A DNA stretch of 64,000 bases from Lophium mytilinum (lineage: Eukaryota > Ascomycota > Dothideomycetes > Mytilinidiales > Mytilinidiaceae). Where the stretch lies: NCBI GenBank assembly GCA_010093605.1, contig MU004191.1:233112-297111 (forward strand), given 5' to 3'. The first letter of the stretch is position 1; each line of letters begins with the position of its first letter. Of this stretch, positions 38,951 to 52,291 are shown one piece after another. Both the position numbers and the translations under genes were made by a program. Under the pieces are notes generated by a model. It was not told the DNA's origin and searched no databases. It was given only the letters and a program-made list of their open reading frames with translations.

Positions 38951-41900
38951 AGTAAATATTCTAATCTTAAAAGGCTAAATAGGGGTAATAGATGCCTACG
39001 CCCTTACTATTATTCTAATAACCATGCCCAATGCCACCCGTGCGGTAAAGCTTGCCAAGGCGCTATAAGACTAAGAGCTACTAAAGTAAGTTATAATTAA
39101 GTGCTAATTTAGAATCTCTACTTAGATGCGCCCTAGCCTACCTACTAATATACCGGGTATATAATAGTGCACTTACTCTTATTATTTTAATCTAGATATA
39201 TATAAACTATAAAAGGTAGCCTCTATAAATAAGCCTAAGTACTACTATAACCTTACTATTAAGGGCACTCTTAAGGTTCTTAAGATTCTAGAAGAATACC
39301 TACCGCCCTTATTTAGAGGCTAGATAATTAGGTGTAATACTAACGCGACCGCTAGTAAAGAGCTAGTAGAGGTCCCTATCTTTCTTACTATTATTCTAAC
39401 CTAACTAGCTACCCCTGCTAAGCTAGTAAAACCCTATAAGAGGTTAATATAGAACGCTATTTACTATATAAGGGTCTAAGATAAATATAAGTCTTATATT
39501 AGTCTACCTTAGAATCTATATTCTAAATAGTATATACCTATTATCTTATATATAATCTATAGAGAATTAGCTAATAGAAGTCTAGCCTTATAAATATAGC
39601 TTATATTTATAGTTCTAGTATTTAGATTACTATATACTAATAAGCTATACTAGATTATATTCTATAGCTAAGCGGACTCTCTACTTAATACTGTTTATAC
39701 TAATAAGAAGTTTAAGGCTATAATAATAGATAGTTTTACCTAGATGCACCTAGTTATATCTACGCTAGATACTCTAGAGAAGTTAGCGTCTATAGAAGTA
39801 TAAGCTAGAGAATTTTACAGCCTTAAGTAGCCCCTAAACCTACTATAAACTACACCCCCGCTCCTAGAGTTATAGAAGGCTAAACTTCTTACCTAAACTA
39901 ATCTACTATTTATTAGAATTATAGAGCACCTACTAGTGCCCTAGTATAACTACTATACCTACTCTTCTATTAATACTCTAAGTAAGTATATAGACCTAGA
40001 TTATATTCTTTATTTTAAGATTACTACTTCTAATATAAAGAAGTAAAGTCTAAATAATAAGCACCGGCATGCTACTTAGACGGCATATAAAAATATTGCC
40101 TAGCGTACTATACTAGTTAACTTATTATAGAAATAGGTTAATACCTAGACTTATAAGAAGTTTTATAAGGTATTATATAACGCAGCTGCTAAAATACTTA
40201 TAGTATTATCTATAACGCTAAATATAGTAAATATAATAAATAATATAGTAGAGAGCTTTATAGACGCAACTAAGCCCCTTTATATATATCTAAATTAGTA
40301 CTAGGTTCTAATAATAGAGGATTATATACTACTAGAGAGACTATATACTATTAATATTTCCTACTAAGGCTACTCTAACTAGTTTCTATCCCTGTTTAAG
40401 TTAGTATAGATTATAGTTAAGCGAGTTTATAACTTTAAGATAACTAGTAGACCGGAAGGGCATAGTAAATATAATATTAAGAATATCCTTAGGTACTATA
40501 CTAAGGTACTAGATAAGTTTAAGGCTAGCCGGGCTAAGGCTAGTAATAGTGCAGAGGGGGATAAATAGAACGCTGCTAAAGTCTACTATATTAATAGTCT
40601 AATCTTCTATATAGACTACTATATAGCTAGAGGTTTTACTATATTTATCTAAGAACTAATTACTAATAGTACTATTAACTATTATAAAGTAAGTAGCTAT
40701 TTAGCAGTTAGCTATTACTACTCCGCCTTTAGCTATAATAGAAGTAATAACTTCTACTCTAAGTGCAATACTAGTAAAGATAATAATACTAACTAAGATA
40801 GTACCTATACGCTATACTCGGGCGATAATAAATTAATACGCCGGCGGCTAACTATCTTAGATTGTATCTATAAGGCTATTCTAGACCTTAAGAACTGCGC
40901 TAGACTCCTTAATAGAGATAGTAATAGTAGTAATAACTTAAATGCGTAAGATAATTATAGACTATAGAATCCACGCAAAAATAAGCTTAGCTAGAGAATA
41001 TAGAACTATATAGCTAAAGCGTTAGCTAAAATATAGTAAGTAGTAGAGGGCTACTATAATTAGGAATAATTAATAATAATTAAAAATAATTAGACATTCT
41101 ATAGGCGGCCTAGGTAGACTATAGTATAAGAGTTACTACTAGCACTAGTTATAGGCGCCGGTAACTTAGATAGAAGGTAGCATCCCCGCTACTAATTTAG
41201 AGGTATTAGTAATCTAGAAGTCTTCTATACCTATATACTTAATTTAAAATACTAAGTTATTATTATATTTACTATAGGTTATATATATAAATACTAGATA
41301 GTAATATATATAGCCTATAAGCTAATATCTTTCTAGGGCTAAATATCTACTAGCCTAATTTCTAGCACTATTAATAAGGGCTTAATAATTCTTTAGCTTC
41401 CCTATTAACCCGGTATAGAATAGAGCCTAGAGTTTTACTAGAGTGTTATTATAAAAGTAGCTAAAGAACTTAACCTACTTTTAATGGCGCGGTATAGACT
41501 ATTAAAGAAAGGCTTAAGTACTTTTATAATCTATAAGAAGATAGTCCTCTACTCTTACTACTTACTAGTCCTTATAAGTTATCTACTCTCTATCTACCTT
41601 ATCTTTATTAAGTGTAGTTATTACTAATATATATACCGCTAATTCTACCGCGTATAAGAGGCTTAAGTAGCTAAATTAGTAATATTATAAAACTCTCTAC
41701 CTAACTAGCGCCTTCTAGCTATTATCTAATTTTGCGCCGGCTAAGAGAGACGTAGAGTTTAACCTAGGCTACTTAATGCGCATCTAATATTACTATCTTA
41801 TAGCTATTCTATAACTAATACTTACCCTAGCGGCTATCTTCTTAATAACGCCGGCACTCTTAGTAGATGCCCGTTAACTCTATTCTACTAGACTAGTAAT

Positions 41901-42450
41901 GTATCGCCGCCTAGCGCTCGCCTTATAGAAGGAAGTAACGCGCTTAGACTTAGTATCTTCTTCTATATTACCTAGATAGTACTTACCTAGAGTTAAGAGT
42001 TCTTTACTATAGCTAGTAACTACGGTAGAAAGTTAGATACTAGAAATTAGTAAAAGGTAATACTTACTTTTAATACACGCTATACTATTAGAACTAGGGA
42101 AACTAGATATAACTACTAGTATATACTTAAAACTACGCCTACTATAAAGGTTTATACTAGCTATAAAGAATATAGAAATAATAGAAATAATTATATATAG
42201 GCTTTAGAGTTGCAGTTTAAGAAAGTAAGCTATAGTCTTTAACGCGTAGATATATTAAGGTTCTAGGCTAATAGAATAGCCCGCCCCCTATTAGAATATA
42301 TTACGTGCTATTAAAGAATAATAAGTACTATATACTAGCCTATAATCTAATATAATCTATAATAATTACTTATAATCTATAAGTTTCTATATAGGGCTAA
42401 CTAAATTTAACTAGAAATAGAGTATATACCTTCTACTAAATATAGATACT
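38950..42450 (+). pseudogene. Possible long coding remnant, family unknown
   Basis: A single plus-strand frame from about 39030 to at least 41900 gives protein-like text when TAA/TAG are passed over, for example YYNLTIKGTLKVLKILEEYL and SRPEGHSKYNIKNILRYYTK. It lies immediately upstream of the Plavaka-type transposase on the same strand and may be its partner gene or N-terminal part. I recognise no domain. Because TG is depleted everywhere in the block, long stretches lacking TGA carry little weight, so this is tentative. Confidence 0.3.
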
Positions 42451-43299
42451 ACTATAAGTTATTTTAAATACTTAGTGCCCTAAATAAATATATACTATAC
42501 TATAAAAAGCTTCTTAAAATACTGCAGCAGGTCCCGCTTACTAATACTAGAACTACTAGATCTATAATCTAGTCTTATATACTCTACGTTATTTAGATAA
42601 TAGACGGGATATTATTTAGAACGCCTAGATTACTACTAGTAAGTCTACCTCTACTAGCTAACCTCTATAATAAGATAAAGTATAAGATAAATAGAATAGA
42701 GCTATATATCTCTAGTAAACTAAAAGAGTACTAGAGTCCGCCTTTTATAAATAAAGGCCCTATAAGCTTAATATATAATAACCCGCCGGAGGCTACTAAA
42801 TTCTATATTCCGCACTAATAAGGCTAACTAATAATATTATCTATATTATTGCTATAAGAGGAAGTATATCTCTCTACTAAATTAGGCATGCCTGCAGGGG
42901 CGTCTATTAGATAGGCTAATACTAGATAGTAGATATAAGTATTATTAGAGACCGCTATCCCCCCCGCCTATAAAGGCGGTATTAAAGCTTACTAACTAGT
43001 TACTCTATTATAGGGACTAATCCCCCTTCTATCTATTTTAATTAGCGTTTAACTATACTTTTATATTATAGCTTTAGTAGATTAGCTGCACTAAGAATAA
43101 TATTAACCTGCTATTTAATAATATCTACCTTAAGAGCATATTCTCTAACTTTCTTATATTTACATCGGGCGATTTATAGAATAGTAAACTAGAGAAAATT
43201 AAATATAGCGTTAATAATACTAACTATATAGTAGAGATGCTATATTTCCTAAGTAAAAAATAAAGCTTAAGTAGAGAGTAGTATCTAGTATACTACTTT

Positions 43300-45700
43300 A
43301 ATATAATAGTAGCTATATTATTCCTAATTAGACACCGCCCTTTCTATAATTACCTTATATTTATACTAGTTTAAGTCTATAATATAGAAGGCTAGTAGGT
43401 ATATACTAAGTTATATATATTAGACTAGTAGTAGTAGACTTAGTTAAAGCTTCTAGCGGGGGCTATAGTAATACCTATCTTACTCTCCGTAGATAAGATA
43501 TAGCTTATCTAATATTGCGGCGATAAGAGCGTATAGCTAGTCTATCTAACTATTAGTAACCTAGATAGAACTATATGGCGCTTAAATATATTACCTAGCA
43601 CTCTACTACTAGGCTTTATACTAAGCACGGCGGATAAAGGAGACTATCTAAAGTATTAGCTATACTATAGCTCTTTAGGCTATATTCTTAGATATTAGTA
43701 AAATTCTTACTAATACTAAGTAGTTTTCTAATATAAAATAAGCTATTATAGAATATACTACTAATAGAATTATACTAGAATACAGGGATAGTAAGAATTA
43801 AAGGTGCTATCTAGTATTATACAGAATTATAGCTAATTATAAAGAATAGAGCCTACTTATAGGTATTAAATTTAGAAAACACTATACTATATACTAGGTA
43901 CTATTACATTAATATAAAGACCTAGAGACTAAACATACTATAAGGTCTTACTACTTAACTATTATTTAGATTAAATAGCAACGTAATAATAAAGAGCGTT
44001 TAAAACTTCTACTAAATAAAGTACTATATAATATAGAGGCTATAGAGCTTAATATAGAGTTATATATATATTCTATAAATAACTTTACTTAGAAATACCC
44101 CTATACTAATATCTACTAGATAATAATAATAGATATTCTATACTAACTATTTACGGGCGTTATTTATAACCTTATTAAATAGGTCTAGCTACTAGTAGCG
44201 GAGGTCTACACCCTAGCAATTAGAAGAAAAGATGCCTATATTCTAATAGAAAATAAGAGCGGCTTAACCTAGCTAGATAAGTAATTTAAGGACGTGCTGC
44301 CTTTCCCGGGTCTATCTATATTTAATAAGAAGAATTTTAGTAAACTCTTATAGTATACTAGCTCTAAATAAAAGTCTATAGCCCGCTAGCTTATAGTAGT
44401 AGTAGCACTACTACTAGAAGTAAAGGCGCTAAATACGCTCTAGTTTATCTATGCAATACTTAATTTTACTATTCTAGTATAGTATAAAATATATAATAAG
44501 GCTACGCTAGAGTATATAGAGCTAGCGATAGCTTAAATTAATATATATAAGTTAGAATTTAGGATATTTAGACCTAGAAATAAGAATAGAAACTACGCCT
44601 TCTACTACTTAAAATTCTATATTATATAGTACTACGTTAATTTTATATAGAAATTTAGCGCTATTAATAGCTATAACACTAGCTTAAATAGTAAAGTAAA
44701 ATACTAACACCTAGTTAAATTACAGTATTAGTTAATAAACTATAAGGACTTTCTACCCTAGATCTACTAATTAAACTAGAGACTTATAAATAACTAGGCC
44801 ATAAATAATATACTAAACTACTAATATTACTATCCTTAACTAGCAGCGATAAGAGATATGCTAATGCAATAGATAATAGTATTAGAAAGTATTAACATCT
44901 TAAACTTTAAATAGCCTAGATATAATAATTCCTATAAAGGCTAAATAGTATACTATCTAAAAGTAAGTATTAAGTATATAGCTAATATAAGCTAGAAGCT
45001 AGACTTTATAGCCGCCGCCGCCGTATTTATTTAAGAAGAGAGGCGTAAGATCTAAGGCTAATATACTAAGCCTAGCAGCCTAGATATATTAGACCCTAAT
45101 CTATTCTAGGTTAGCTACCTCTAGCTTAAGTTCTATGCTAGTATTTTATATTAGAAGTAATTAGGTACTAGTAAGAACCTAGAAAGCCTTATAAAAGAAA
45201 ATCTATAGTATAACCCTAAGTAGTAGAACTAAGAATAGTAATATAACTATCTATAGGTATAAGAGTATAGCTTAAACTATACTAAAAATAGAAAGACGCG
45301 CGTTAGTATTACTAATAGAAGGTTAGTAGAGTAGCTATAATTTATAGTAACTATTATAGACTCTATTCTAAAGGGTAAAGATACCCTATAGGCGGTATAC
45401 TCTAGAGTTTTTATTTACCTTCTAGCGCTAATTAATAACGGAAAGCTATATTATATCTATAGCCTAGTAGAGGTAGCTTTTTAGGCTTCTAATAATAGCC
45501 GCCGCTAATAAAAGCTAGAAGTATATTAATTCTATCTACTACTATAAGTCCTCTAAAGTGCACATATTATACTAGCTACCTTTAGCCCGGACTCTACCTG
45601 TTTTTTTATTAATAACTATATTAACTAGAATTAATATAATACACTCTATATAAAAGACTAGAAGATAGAGGTATAAGAGATAATAAGGTAGTACTAGCTT
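43300..45700 (+). pseudogene. Plavaka-type transposase remnant
   Basis: The decoded text matches the conserved core of fungal Plavaka transposases (CACTA-like superfamily). Around 43456 it reads AGAIVIPILLSVDKIQL, corresponding to the family's xVIPVILxSDKTxL. Next come YCGDKS, LVYLTISNLDRTIWR and LLLGFIL, corresponding to SGDKxxWPVYLTIGNLxxxIRR and a TxLIGxxP stretch. At about 44291 it reads DVLPFPGLSIFNKKNF, and at 44432-44530 LQFIYAILNFTILVQYKIY (family: ALLDFIYLAQYxSH). The first and second parts are one base out of frame with each other, so an indel or intron lies between 43700 and 44290. Stops at former Gln/Trp codons make it non-functional. It probably mobilised the whole element or a large part of it; this is inference. 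Confidence 0.75.
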
Positions 45701-48700
45701 AGCAGTTACACTAAAGAGATTAAAGCTACCCTAAGAGTTAAAGACGCAGTAGAGTTTTTAGTAAAGCGCGCAAGGGTAAAAGTACTTACTAACGCCTCTT
45801 TCCTACAACTAAGCCGGTAAATACTAAGAAGTAGTATAGTAAAAAGAAGCTATAGCACTAGCAAGCAACGGCGTAGGTAGAAATAAGGCCGCAAGGAAAG
45901 ATATTCTTAATTTTTCCCTACTATTAAGAGATAATTAAGCATTATTTAGCTTTATTAACCTCTAAGGCTAATTAATATAAGATAATAACTATGTACTTTC
46001 CTATATAATTTCTATAAAACTAGGTAACGCTAGTATACCCCGCTAGCGCTACCTTACTTTACTTTTTAAAATTGCATATTACTACCTTTACCTATTTCCC
46101 TTTACTAATAATAGCCGCCTAATTAAATTTACCGGCTACTTAAACTTACTACCCCCTAATTACTTTCTTTCCTTAATACTTTATAGTAATTAACCCTAAA
46201 TAGCGCCTATAGTAAGCACGTTATCTATACTAGAGGTTCTAGGCTATAGTTAAGTTATAAACCGCTTTCTAGTAGGTTAATACTATAAGATAGAGGTATA
46301 AGGTATAAACCTTAATATACTTAAACTATACTTACCTATTCTAGTCTAGTTAAACGCGGATAAACCTCTCTCTAAACCGGGTTAGAACTATAAGATACCC
46401 TCCGCCTTTACTAGAGCGTATACGTCTAAAGAGGGGGATATCTTCTACCTCTATAACTTTAAGCATGTTAGTAATAATACTCTATATTTTAGCCCTATTA
46501 AACTAACACCTACAAGCTATATAATATTCTAGCTAATAATACTAAGCTAATAGAATAAGTATTTTATTAATTAAAGCTGCACCTATCTATACACAGTTAG
46601 AATGTAATTCTCTTATAGCCCTACGCTATAAGATATAATACTAAGATAAATTATCTAGAAAAGTTAGTAAGCATTAGCCTACTTAAAGAGGTAAGTAAGT
46701 ACTCCCTCTTCTATAGATACCTGCTAATATAATATCCCTTTTCTAGCTATTTAGGTAATACTATTAAGACTCTATTATTTATAATACTTATATATATATA
46801 TTACCGGGTAAAATACTAATCTTTACTCTTCTAAAATTCTTTTATATATACAGTTACGTCTACTATATAGACCTAAATACTAATAAATACTTTAGCCTAT
46901 AACTATTATCTCCTACTATAATATATATAGATTGCGGATCCGCTAGCCTTATAGATAAGTGCACCAGTCTAGACCCGCTCTAACTAAACGCAGCTAACTA
47001 GTTAATAATACTTTAAAACCTCTTAAGTAATATCTATATATAATATATTATTAACTATAAATAATAGTTAGACTATAATCTACTAAAGCCTTTTAATCTA
47101 GAGGACTTTTAGCACTTAGTTAATCTATATATAATAGAACTTACTAACTATAGAACTAATTTAAAGATAAGTAAAGCGTTTAAGTTAGAATTTAAGCCTA
47201 ATATAGATAATATAGAGAAGAAGAATATAGAGATAGAGATAGGCAAGATAGGTAATATTAAAGTAGAGATAGAGGCAGATAATATAGAGATAGAGGATAG
47301 CGGGTAGAAGGCTTCTCTTAAGCGTGCTTAAGTTATATAGTAGGTAGTATATATAGTTAGTCTAGACCCCTAAATATAGTAGTTTATTCTATAATAGCGT
47401 CTATATTTAAGTATAAGGTATAATAGGGTTTTAAAAATATTAATATATAAGTTAATTACTAGCAATTTAATTTTTCTTACTACCTATACGCTTAACCCTT
47501 CTCTTTTATAGATTATTAATTATAATTAGAGATTATATATATCTCCCTTTTATAATTAGAGTTAGCCCGCTACTTATATTATCTTACCCGTCTTAATTCT
47601 ATTATACTCCTTCTTATTAAGCAGGGCTACTACTTATTTAAATACCGCGCAGGTATATATAAGTTAGTTACACTAGTTAAGATTTACGCCCTATAAACTA
47701 TTTAAAGTAATACCTAGGGTAGCTAATATTAGGGGCTACATTTCTAATAATATTAAGAGGTATTCTATTAGTAGACCTACTACCCTATCTAATAGACCTA
47801 AATTCTTTCTCTAATTCTAAAGTAGCATATATTATTCTTTATCTTTAGGCCCTAACGCTAGAAGACTGCTCTTTATAGAGCCCGGTATTACCCGCAGCTT
47901 CTACTCTATTACCTCTAACACTTAATATAATTAATTATAATTAGAGATTATTACCCTCTCGCAATAGTATAAAGTCTACCTTAACTATCTAACTTCTTAG
48001 GCTACGTAGCATTATCTATTACCTAAGCTAAGGCTATAAACCTACTTTACCTAGTAGACGCGCATTATATTATAGCTAGTAAAGACCTTTACCTTCTCTA
48101 CTAATAACTAAGCAGGCTAGTAAGTAAAATTTAACTCTAACCTTACTCTTATATATAAGCCTTACTATACTCTTTCTTACTATATTACTAATAGCTTAAT
48201 AGCCTAAGTTACTATAACCCCGCTACTATAATAGAGTAGATAGCAGTCTACTAGAATAGACTAGTAGACCTTACTATTACTATCTATATTAATAGCTATA
48301 TAGACTACTTTAAAGCGCTATATACTATATATAGTAGAGATAATCTAGAGAAAGCTACTATATTTCTCTAGCGCCCTTAGAAAGATATTATAGACTTTAA
48401 GATTAAATATAACGCACTTATCTAGTCTATATATAAGTATTTACTATACCTAGTTCTAAGTTAAGAATTAAATAATATAAAGGGCGGCTAGTCTAATAAG
48501 CTAGAGATAAAAACTATGCCGGAGGTAGTAAAGAAGGCCTATAGAAAGGGCTCTAAAAGCTTCTTTATTAAGAATTAGGCCTATATAAATCTATCTACTA
48601 CTTCCCCACCTATATCTACTAACTATTTACTAGTATAAGAAGCTTATAGTACCTATAGTTCTAGATAAGAGCGGCTTTAAATACTCTAGAGGTAAAGAAG

Positions 48701-51700
48701 GTATAGTAGTATAGCTGCGTAAGGGCTATAGACTCTAAGTTAATATATCTATAAATACGCTTAATATTACTAGTAGTATAGCACTAATTATATATATAAG
48801 CTATACTTTAATACCTACCCTACTAAGTATATTCTAATCTATACTTATTAATATAGATGTTAGAAAGACCTTCTACTACTACTAAGACCTAAAATATACG
48901 CCGCTGCTATATATAAGAAGATTATATATTTACTAACCTGCATTTAGTTCTCTTACTAATGCGTGCCTACTTTATTAACTCTAAAGATAGTTCTATATTT
49001 AAAGTTAGCCTTATAAACCTAATATTATTCTACTTAAATTACGCCGCCTTAGGTAAGGCTATTAGCTACTATGCAGCTACATCTAGGGAGAAAGGGGAGA
49101 AAGATAACTATAACCTCTAACTAGAAGTCTAAATTTATACTAAGCACATCCTTATAGTTAAGCTGTAGATCTTAATATTCTAGAAGACTAGAAGCGTATA
49201 AGCGGCGCTATTATTACTAGAGACCTATATCTTTATAGATAAGCTATAGACCTTAATACGCTAGAAGACTAGAGGTATATAAGAGGCGCTATTATTGCCG
49301 GAGACCTTAGTAATAGCTAAGGCTAAAGAGAAGAACTTAGAAATAGTAGTATTAGAATAAGAGACTTAAGATGCAACCTTAAAGAATAAATATAAAGCAC
49401 TATCTAATAAACTAGAGCCTATAGATCTTATAGAAGATAAAGATAAATTAGATATATACTACTTTAATAATAGAAAAAACTAGGTAGAGAAAGTTAACTA
49501 GAATAAAGAAAATACTATAAAGAAGGTATTATTTATAGGAGACCTAGATAGCTTAGAGGTAGCGGAGGCGGCCTTATATAAGGCTAAAATAGGCCTAATT
49601 ATAGCTTAGACTAGCATTAAGAAGGCCTTAGAAATTATGCGTACTTACATAGTAAGGGATAAAGAGAAGAATACTAACTCTACTATCTTTTACTTCTCTA
49701 ATATTATCTAAGAGACGCCTAAAAGTAGATATAGAAGGCGTATATACTTAGTATAGTAAGTACCTTCTTAAGAAATTACTAATTTTCTAGTATATATATA
49801 GGTAGAAAGCGGCCTTAAATAGAACTATATAAGTCTACCTATATATACTTTCTATATACCTTCTATACTCTTACACTGCTACTAAGTTAACTTTTAATAA
49901 ATGTATAGCATGTATATATACCTTATATCTTAAAGCCTACCTCCGCCCTAAGCTCTAACTTAGAAACTACTTATCTACCTACTTCTAATATAAACCCCCT
50001 AAACTACACGCGCTTAAAAATACTACTAGTCTTATAATACCTATTTAGAGATATTCTATAGTTATAATACCTAGCGCGTTAAGCTATAATATAAGGGATT
50101 AAACCTAAGGCTAATTAAGAATAACTATTAGTAATAATAGCGCACTACTATAAAGACGCACTTATATAAGATTCTAATAGTATACTTAAGAAAAAAGTAT
50201 ATAGTAACTATTAGTTAAAATACATGCGCCTAAGTTTTAAATTTCTAGCGCCTGCCCGCATATATAATAGAACTATTCTCCTCTATTCTATAGATATAAA
50301 AGCCTGCCCTATATCTCTTTCTCTATACTATAGAGTAGTAGAAGGTAGTAAGAGTTAAAAAGGTAGAAGAGTTATAGTAGAGATTAACTTAAGGCTAACT
50401 ATTTAAAATATAGCGGGTATTAAAATTATATATACTAATAAATTATAGTAGAGGCTAAAGCTAGTAGAAACTTATTTAAGAAGCTAGAATATAGAGAATA
50501 AGAGGCAGTACGTAGGTATAGCTTACTAATAGTATCTACTATAATAGAAAGCTAATAGCGCACTAATATTTAGGTTAGTAGTTAAACTAGCATAGTTCTA
50601 TAGAGCTATATTAGGTAAAGATAATATACTCTAGTATTACTAGCTTATATTATCTACTAAGCTTCTCTATCTCTTCTACTCTACTCTATAAGCTTTTTTA
50701 TCTACTAGGTTTCTCTATTCCTCCCGCTCTACTCTATAGAATTTTTTTTCTACTAAGTTTCTCTATCCCTCCCGCTCTACTCTATATAATAGCGCCTTAG
50801 TTCTAGTATAATCTTTTATATACATAGCTCTTAATCTTCCTAACTACTATATATAACTATATATCTATATTCCCTACTAGCTTTTAACTCTACCCTAACT
50901 ACTACTTCTCTAGCCCTACTTTCCTTAGAAAATAAGCGGGCGGATAGAATATATACTCTATTACTAGTGCTAGATATACTTTAATCTAGTATTATAGGGA
51001 CAACCTAGCCCTTATATATACTAGTAATAGATAACTATCTACTATATAATAATGCAGTAGAGAGAGGGAAAATAAAGCTACCTCTACTCTAATATCTCTA
51101 ACTCTTCTTATAGTACTATATAAGATTATTTAGGATTATATAAAATTATCTATAATTATTATAGCGTGCCCTCTATATTTTTACATTCTAAAAGAGACTC
51201 TAGCCTATTTCTTTAAGTATATTTTAGGTTCTATAACTGCCCTGCTAGATAGAGAGTATATATTTTTATTACCTTTTAGCGCATAAGTATACTATAGGCT
51301 AGGTTATAAAATAATAGTATCCTAACTTCTAAGGTTAGAAGTATAATAGGAGAGACTATAAATAGAGGAGCGGTAACCTAAAATATAGATAGAAGAAGTA
51401 AAGTATACTAATATAGAGAGAAATAAGAGATATAGAAGAAGTAAATAGAAAGAAGGGGCTATAGAGGTAGTAGCATTATAGCTATAATACTAGAGGCTAT
51501 TCTATAATATAAATATAAGAGACTACTGCTAGAGCTTATATTAGTAGTAGAATAGTTATATACTTTTTATTATTTATAGATAGTTATATACCGCGGCCTA
51601 ACTCTTAAATAATAGGTCTTAGTAGTAATATAGTAAGAGTCTACCTAAGAATATATTAAGTATCCTAATTATAATTTATAAGCCGGACCTAGCGCTAAAT

Positions 51701-52291
51701 TATAGAATAGATAGATTATATCTTTTCTACCTATTCTCTATGCATTTATTAAATCTACTTTTTAACTACTACAGCCCTAACTTTACTATACTAACTATTT
51801 ATAGAATAAAGATTAAACGTTCTAGCCTAAGTACTTACTATTTCTACTTACTTCTACCCCCGCCTTATACTACTATAGAGAGGAAAGAGCGGTAAATAGA
51901 ATTATTTTATAGTAGGATGTAGGTAGTATTATATATGGGGCATGTATATATTAGCTCTAGCACTACTAAGGCTAATTAGGTAAAAGATACTATAGAACTA
52001 AATTATTAATAGTTTAAAATAATAGATAATAATTAAGTATTATTAGACTATATAGTATATAGGTAAACTACTACTAGTCTATATAGTAATATTACCTGCG
52101 CTAGTAGTTTATATAGATATTATATAATTTATATAGTTTACTAGAAGTTTACGCCGTTCGCTACTAAGTACTAATAGCCCTAACTTTTGCAGTTTTAGGT
52201 TTTTCTAATAAATATTAGGGTTTAATTCTAGAGTTAGGTTTACATGCTAGTAGAGAGGAGGATTTAACTATAGATTAAGTTATTAACTTAC
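45701..52291. other. RIP-mutated DNA, former content mostly unassigned
   Basis: Continuous RIP signature. On the plus strand at 47220-47310 there is an acidic repetitive stretch (DNIEKKNIEIEIGK) that looks like former coding sequence. A tandem duplication at 49160-49310 is listed separately. CT-rich simple sequence occurs at 50650-50800. No family was recognised. Confidence 0.3.
49160..49310 (+). repeat. 81-bp tandem duplication inside a former coding stretch
   Basis: Two copies begin AAGCTGTAGATCTTAATA (49160) and AAGCTATAGACCTTAATA (49241) and both continue CTAGAAGACTAGA, then GGCGCTATTATT and GAGACCT. The 81-base offset is 27 codons, and differences include several C/T and G/A changes. 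The unit reads roughly KLQTLIRQKTRGIQEALLL after passing over stops, so it was probably a repeat within a protein. Confidence 0.6.

Noticed and set aside
41380-42100. Resemblance to zinc-finger genes often found near fungal mobile helicases
   Set aside because: Only vague similarity; the expected Cys/His pairs cannot be restored with confidence, so no family is claimed.
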